The position numbers were made by a program, and so were the translations under genes. Below are positions 59,086 through 64,000 of a DNA stretch of 64,000 nt, piece after piece. Positions within the stretch are counted from its first letter, which is position 1; each line of letters starts with the position of its first letter. Where the stretch lies: contig JPHH03000058.1 of assembly GCA_000750105.3 (NCBI GenBank), positions 62,001 to 126,000 of the forward strand, written 5' to 3'. This stretch comes from Tolypocladium sp. Sup5 PDA-1. Lineage: Eukaryota; Ascomycota; Sordariomycetes; Hypocreales; Ophiocordycipitaceae. The notes under the pieces are model-generated. The model was not told where the DNA came from, made no database searches, and was given only the letters and a program-made list of their open reading frames with translations.

Positions 59086-60573
59086 ATGGATGACGGATCA
59101 GATACGTCGTCACGGGCAGATCGCCTTCGACCATGTGCAGAGAGTTCCAAGAGCCATCTCTGCGGCCGGAAAAGCTGCTCCCCAAAACTTGGCGACTTCG
59201 CCAGACTCCAGTCTCATGCCGCCGCGCTGCACCTCGAGCACTCGCCACGATCCGGCTCAAGCGGCGCCTCCGGCACTGCGAGCAGGCCCTTGGGTGCTGG
59301 CGACAATCATCCATTAGAGTCTTCGACCCATCCAAATGGACCTACCAAGCTCGGTGATTTCTTACGGCTCTTCGCGCAGTTACAGTCTCCCGGTCCAGCA
59401 ATAGAGACCCGAGACCAGAAATGCCGCCCTAAAGTTGCTTTCAGTCCAAGGCCCATGCCTTGTGCAAACGTCTCGTACGTTGCAAGCGAGCCCTCTGCTC
59501 TACGTTCTATCAGAACTTGCTCTCCCAACAAGCCGTTCGGTGGCCCTTCCGGCTCGGATTCGGATCTCGAAGTGTGCTCCGAATCCGATGACGGAGTTGA
59601 CAACGGTGCTTTCACGCCGTCTACCACCCCTCCATCGTCAACAGACCTCGGTGCGCCCCCGTTGGCCCGTTCAACAGAACGAAGGGCAGGGCCGAAGTCG
59701 CCAGGGGCCTTGGCACAGGCTCAGAAACGCCGGTTGAGCGTGGGACACGTACTGTCATACAAGCGCGACAAATATGGTCCCTTGATCACTGTCTACGACA
59801 AGATGCGATCTAGGGACCAGAAGAGCCAGTCGCTGTTGTTGGGCCTCGGGCCGCTCCGCGCCGTGGACGGCCTGAGGGCCGCGCAACGCCCCGTTATAGC
59901 AGCCAACGGCATTCATGTTTTTCTTGACATGTCGAACATCAATATCAGTTTCCAGCAGGCCCTCCGGCGAAGATACTTGATTTCTGAGAGGGCACGTTTC
60001 ACACCACTGCCCCCTCTGGACCTGCAATTTCTGACTGAGATTCTCGTCCGCGGCCGCCGAGCTGTGGCGCTTAATGTCGGGTGCTCCGTGGTGCCCGGAA
60101 AGCCACAGCCCCGGTACGTCCAGCAGCTGCGGGATCTCGGCTACCACGTCGACCTCAGAGACCGGAAGCGGGTCGCCGACGGCGTCAAGTCACCTTGCCG
60201 GAGGAGACCCGGTGCAGGCGTATCCTCCTCCTCTGACGAGATGGCCGCCGCCACTGGCACCGTCCGCTACGTCGAGGACCTAGTGGACGAGACGCTGCAA
60301 ACGCGAATCGCCGAGTCCGTCATGGAGTACTTTGAGAAGCAAGGCACCATCGTCCTTGCTACAGGAGACGCGCAGCCGGCCAAGTACTCGGACGGATTCT
60401 TCGCCTACGCTGAGCGAGCCCTGAAAATGGGCTGGCACGTCGAAGTCGCCTCGTGGAAGAACAGCCTTTCCTCCCACTGGAAGAGTGCCGAGTGGACGGC
60501 CAAGTGGGCTGACCGCTTTCGCATCATCGAGCTCGATGACTTTGTGGACGAGCTTCTGGCCAGCTACACTTGA
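59086..60573 (+). CDS. NYN-domain protein, predicted RNase-like
   Basis: A 495-aa protein with no introns; the ATG at 59086 has a strong GCCATGG context. Residues 1 to about 270 are Ser/Pro-rich and disordered, with two similar KLGDFARLQS / KLGDFLRLFAQLQS segments about 75 residues apart. From about 277 the NYN (PIN-like) fold starts with VFLDMSNINISF, whose Asp and Asn are typical active-site residues. The second half has DETLQTRIAESVMEYF, VLATGDAQPAKYSDGFFAYAERAL (acidic motif) and WHVEVASWKNSLSSHW, ending in DRFRIIELDDFVDELL. NYN domains are metal-dependent RNases in known members; target RNA here unknown. Possible insertion of a charged Ser-rich loop between beta strands at about 370-400. 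Confidence 0.86.
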   Translation: MDDGSDTSSRADRLRPCAESSKSHLCGRKSCSPKLGDFARLQSHAAALHLEHSPRSGSSGASGTASRPLGAGDNHPLESSTHPNGPTKLGDFLRLFAQLQSPGPAIETRDQKCRPKVAFSPRPMPCANVSYVASEPSALRSIRTCSPNKPFGGPSGSDSDLEVCSESDDGVDNGAFTPSTTPPSSTDLGAPPLARSTERRAGPKSPGALAQAQKRRLSVGHVLSYKRDKYGPLITVYDKMRSRDQKSQSLLLGLGPLRAVDGLRAAQRPVIAANGIHVFLDMSNINISFQQALRRRYLISERARFTPLPPLDLQFLTEILVRGRRAVALNVGCSVVPGKPQPRYVQQLRDLGYHVDLRDRKRVADGVKSPCRRRPGAGVSSSSDEMAAATGTVRYVEDLVDETLQTRIAESVMEYFEKQGTIVLATGDAQPAKYSDGFFAYAERALKMGWHVEVASWKNSLSSHWKSAEWTAKWADRFRIIELDDFVDELLASYT

Positions 60574-61530
60574 ACACCGCCACCAATATGCACCTTGATT
60601 TTGGCTGCAATAACTCGCCTTCAGTTCTTGCCCAATGGCAGAAGAACTATGCCGTTGCTTTCGCAACTAACTTGCCGCGATTCCCATGGCAACATAACTA
60701 TGCACTACGAAGCGTCAACCGGTTTTCTGTTCTTTTCAGCGAAGCCCTCTTGGTTGTCTCCTATTAGCGGGTCCTCATCCAATTTTTTACGGCACGGTCC
60801 GATTTGTCGATCAATCTTCCCCGTTGTTACCAATTTAGTTGTTCATACGGACTACATATAGGGGCATTTTGATGGCGCAGTGTTTTACTTTGGCAACTGG
60901 TATGGGTGCCATGGACAGCGAGCATACTTTGATTTGTGTCAGCTGGCACTATGTCCTGCGTCGTGTAAACAAAGTTGGAGAATGAGAGGCTAAGGGAGAA
61001 GTACTCGGGGGGGGGGGGGGAAAATAAGAGCGAGGCCACATATGTCCTGGATGGCCCCATCAACCTTCTATCTGGCGTCCATGTCAGCTGCTCATCCTCC
61101 TGACGGACTGTCAGCACGTCATGTTTGCTGGTTTCACACATGCCGTTTTGGTGCACAACAAGTAAATACCGAATGCAGATACTTGGGTAATAGCTAGAGT
61201 AGGTAGCTGTCAAGCCCCAAGGCATATTCCCATCTACTACCACATCTAGGTCCCTCTTGCCTATCTCCCGACATGTTACACTTGGGACACCTGCCAATCA
61301 AATCAACCTAGCATGGTGTCAGAATCATCGCAGGAAAAGAAAAGGTTCGAGACAACTCCAACCCGCCGGTCGAGAGCCGGCACGTCGCATCGCATACAAC
61401 CCCGACATATCGCCTGGGTTTTGCGCCGCCATGATTGTCACCTAGGCTTCGGTACACAAGGTAAGGGCAGCAGCCCTCGTGTCTGTTGAGCTGGCTGAGA
61501 TTGATTGCGAACGGGCCGACGGCACAGCGT
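60574..61530. other. Convergent 3' spacer with G tract
   Basis: About 1 kb between the NYN and GH17 genes. It contains a run of 14 G at 61007-61020. No gene seen. Confidence 0.5.
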
Positions 61531-62932
61531 CTACTCGTCAGAGGCAGAGATGGCGCCGTCAATGCCCCAGTATTGCTCAGAGTTGAAAGTAGCCATGTCC
61601 CTCGTCTTCCAGAGATCGTTGAAGGCGGAGAAGAGGATGACATCGCCCGGGGTGCTGGCGAATTCCTTCTTGATCGAGTCCAGCGCAGACTTTTGTTCCT
61701 GGAGGCTGGGAATTGCCATGCCGTTCTTCTCACCCTTCATGGGCCAACCAGTCTCCGTCACGACCACCTTCTTAGAGACCGAGAGGGCCGACTTGACGCT
61801 GCTGACCGTGTTTTGGAGCCAGCGCCCGGACTCCGAGGCCGAGACAGTGCCATCAAAGAAAGCATGCGCGTTGATGGCGCAGTAGTCGGACTGCTCACAC
61901 AGCTCGGGGTGAGCCTGAGCGGCCACAAAGGTGTCGACGGACACGACTGGTCCCATGTATCCGGCGGCGCGGAGTGTCGAGCGGGCGTTCTTGACAGCAC
62001 TCACAATCTGCTGAGGGCTGGCCTGGCCATTGTTGACAAGCTCGTTGCCCACGCTGACCGTGTGCACCATGTCCCAGTCGCCGTTGACCCCCGAGATGAT
62101 CTTGTTGACCTCATCCACGACCGATGACGGCTCCCAGATGCCCAAGAAGACCTTCATCCCATGGGCCTTGGCGACCGAGTGCACGTTGTCGACCTGGTCG
62201 CAGTCCGTGCCGTAGATGCGCACCAGGGAGTAGGAGCCCGCAAAACGCCGGAAGTCGTTCTCAATGTCTTGCTTCGACTTACACCCGTGATCGGCGCGGT
62301 AAGGAGCGTACGAGATGCCAAAGAGCGCCGATGAGTGCGGTAGAGAACCAGGATCTGAGCTGTTTGCAGGCTGGCCGTCCTGGGGCTTTCCGGGGCCGGG
62401 GACAACCGGCGACGTCGGCCCAGTCGGGGCTGCTCTACCAGAGGAAACGCTCGCAGAGGGCTTCCCCACGGGCACCGGGGCCTGGGGGATGACAGCAACG
62501 CCTCCCCTGACACCTGCCTTGCCACCGGGGGCCGACGTGCCTGACGCTGGGACTACCAAGGTCTGCGTGGACAAGGCCGTCATGGTAATCGTTGTTGTCG
62601 AATCCTTGGGCTTGGCGCCGGGGGCCAGGCTCGTTGGCAGCAGCAGCACGTTCTCGGTCGCGGTTCCGACAGGCTCGCCAGCATCGTCAACCCAGACCAG
62701 GACTTGGGGCACTCGTGTGGGCTCGGTCACTGACGAGTCGTAGAGGATGATATCCGAGCCATCTTGGGCGTTTCGACGCGCGAGCTGCTTGCCTGCAAGA
62801 CCATGTTGGTTGGCACTCCGTCGCAAGAGGAGACTTGTACACGGCTGGCGGACAGGGTCACTTACTGGCAGGGTATCCAGCGACGAGCGGTCCCAGCGCG
62901 ATGGCCGAGAGCAGAAACCGTCCAACTGCCAT
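61531..62932 (-). CDS. Secreted GH17 beta-1,3-glucanase, Scw/Btg type
   Basis: Cell-wall glucan hydrolase or transglycosylase of glycoside hydrolase family 17. Exon 1 (62932-62866) encodes the signal peptide MAVGRFLLSAIALGPLVAG; exon 2 begins at 62792 and gives KQLARR, a likely Kex2 processing site. 442 aa in all. Residues about 30-165 are a Pro/Ser/Thr/Gly-rich, probably O-glycosylated linker. The TIM-barrel domain opens ALFGISYAPYR; the acid/base Glu is in SVGNELVNN (about 269) and the nucleophile Glu in VVVTETGWPMKG (about 369). It closes with NDLWKTRD and QYWGIDG. No GPI signal: it ends GAISASDE. Closest to Scw4/Scw10 and BtgE-type wall enzymes; possible role in wall remodelling with Skt5. 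Confidence 0.93.
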
Positions 62933-64000
62933 GGCTTAAAGCAAATGAGGGCAGTACCCGCCCGTATATATGAAGTGAACTGTTGATATCAAGGCAAGGA
63001 TAAGGGGCTTAAATCATAGGAGTGAGTAGATGGCAGCGAGTGACGAGAAGCAGAGGAGGGTATTCCAAAGGAGTGGCGGAACTCGTAACACGACGGCTGA
63101 AGACTGTCCTGGGGCCGATACGAAGGGGGGGACAAAGGAAGACGAGAAGGGGAATGAAAAAGACACCGGGGAAAGCTCACTTGCAGACAGGGATTGCGGG
63201 ATGGAGGACGTGGCGTTCAGGGTCATGGGAAGGGACTGAGCGGGCATTAAGGAGGCGGTCGAAGCTGCCGCGAGGTGTTGCCAGGGCATCTGATGGATGA
63301 GGAGCGACTGCCATCTCTCGGCCGTGCCAAGTGCGTTTTCGGGGCGCTGGGGGGGGGGGGGGGGGACCAAAAAAAAAAAGGGGGGGGGGAGGGGGGGGGG
63401 GGGGGGGGGGGGGGAATCAATAACAAAAAGTGGTGAGGAATGCGCGATGCGATATTGCCCGGAAGCCGTGATGCAGAATGGAATGAGACCCAATAGCAAC
63501 GATAGGGGAGTCAAGGGAGGGACGACGCCAGCGAGGTCGCTCCCTGCGGCCACGCGCGACTGTGGCACTGCACTGCTCGTTGTCTGCGCCTGTGAGAAGA
63601 GGACAAAGTCATCAATTGACGCGCCGAGGGGAAAGAGAGGCTGGTTGGATGCCTGGCGAGGGCTGGGCGAGTGGTGATATCTATACTTGGACGTATGTAT
63701 TTTGGCATCTGACCGACTGTGTCGCCGTCGCGGTTTTCAACACAAGATAGCCGTCATCAGGCCGTCGAGGCGCCCTTCTCCCGCCGTACCGTGGGTAGAA
63801 CAAAAGGACCTTTATGTATGCTCGTAGTCAGTTCAAACAAAGACCCCAACGCTGCGTCACGGCGATGATGCAGACCAGACCCAAACTATACAGGTTCTAT
63901 TAATCATTAGCTGGCTTTGGTACAAGTTACCTATACAACAGGGCCATAGAGCCATCCAAGCAAGGCCCTCCTCTTCATCAAGACGCCCATTATCCTCGTA
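62933..64000. other. GH17 promoter region and window end
   Basis: About 1 kb upstream of the GH17 gene, running to the end of the window. It includes long G and A runs at 63349-63414. No further gene could be supported before 64000. Confidence 0.5.
63349..63414. repeat. Homopolymer block of G and A runs
   Basis: G17, then ACC, A11, G10, A and G24 in 66 bp. On the gene strand this is a C/T-rich tract about 420-480 bp before the GH17 start. Such runs are error-prone, so lengths are unsure. Confidence 0.8.

Overview
This 64 kb window is nuclear DNA from a filamentous ascomycete. I infer Sordariomycetes, most likely Hypocreales. The evidence is spliceosomal introns of about 50-160 nt with GTRNGT donors, CTAAC-type branch points and CAG/TAG acceptors, GC-rich genes on both strands with no operons, and fungus-specific genes: a White Collar-1 photoreceptor, an Skt5/Chs4 chitin synthase activator, Zn2Cys6 and FAR1-type DNA-binding proteins, and a GH17 wall glucanase. 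I found no rRNA, convincing tRNA, CRISPR array, virus or intact transposon. Gene models were built by eye from frames, splice signals and conserved protein endings. Where exon lengths summed exactly to whole codons I treated this as support.

Layout. 0-11 kb is gene-poor: a type-B carboxylesterase with two in-frame stops, a Zn2Cys6 regulator facing it, a decayed reading frame near 6.4 kb, and a FAR1-domain gene at 10.3-10.9 kb. 11.9-18.3 kb holds a plus-strand housekeeping run: a 124-aa conserved protein, ribosomal protein eL34, a mitochondrial complex I assembly factor of the NDUFAF3 type, and an alpha/beta-hydrolase joined to a dual-specificity phosphatase. 18.7-22.8 kb carries a vacuolar alkaline phosphatase and a Dal5-type MFS permease. 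22.8-26.8 kb is gene-poor again, with a small cysteine-rich ORF and the relic of a monocarboxylate-type transporter that has lost its core. 26.8-29.8 kb is the Skt5/Chs4 gene.

31-47.6 kb has a doubtful small gene, RPN12 (proteasome lid), alpha-COP (COPI coat), UGGT (ER glycoprotein folding sensor) and wc-1. Alpha-COP and UGGT are divergent from a shared 0.7 kb promoter and both serve the early secretory pathway. A 3.5 kb non-coding stretch rich in short repeats lies upstream of wc-1. 51.1-63 kb carries importin Kap121/Pse1, the CBS-domain protein Sds23, an NYN-domain protein and a secreted GH17 glucanase.

The genes do not form a pathway or biosynthetic cluster; most are conserved single-copy housekeeping genes separated by islands of decayed accessory genes. 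The most unusual observations are a 9-bp motif, TACTYCGTA or its reverse complement, found 15 times only in non-coding DNA (about one expected by chance); the hydrolase-phosphatase fusion; the gene relics whose stop codons fit C-to-T change; and a CAAX prenylation box on Skt5 encoded by a tiny last exon. I did not find a clearly new multi-gene system.
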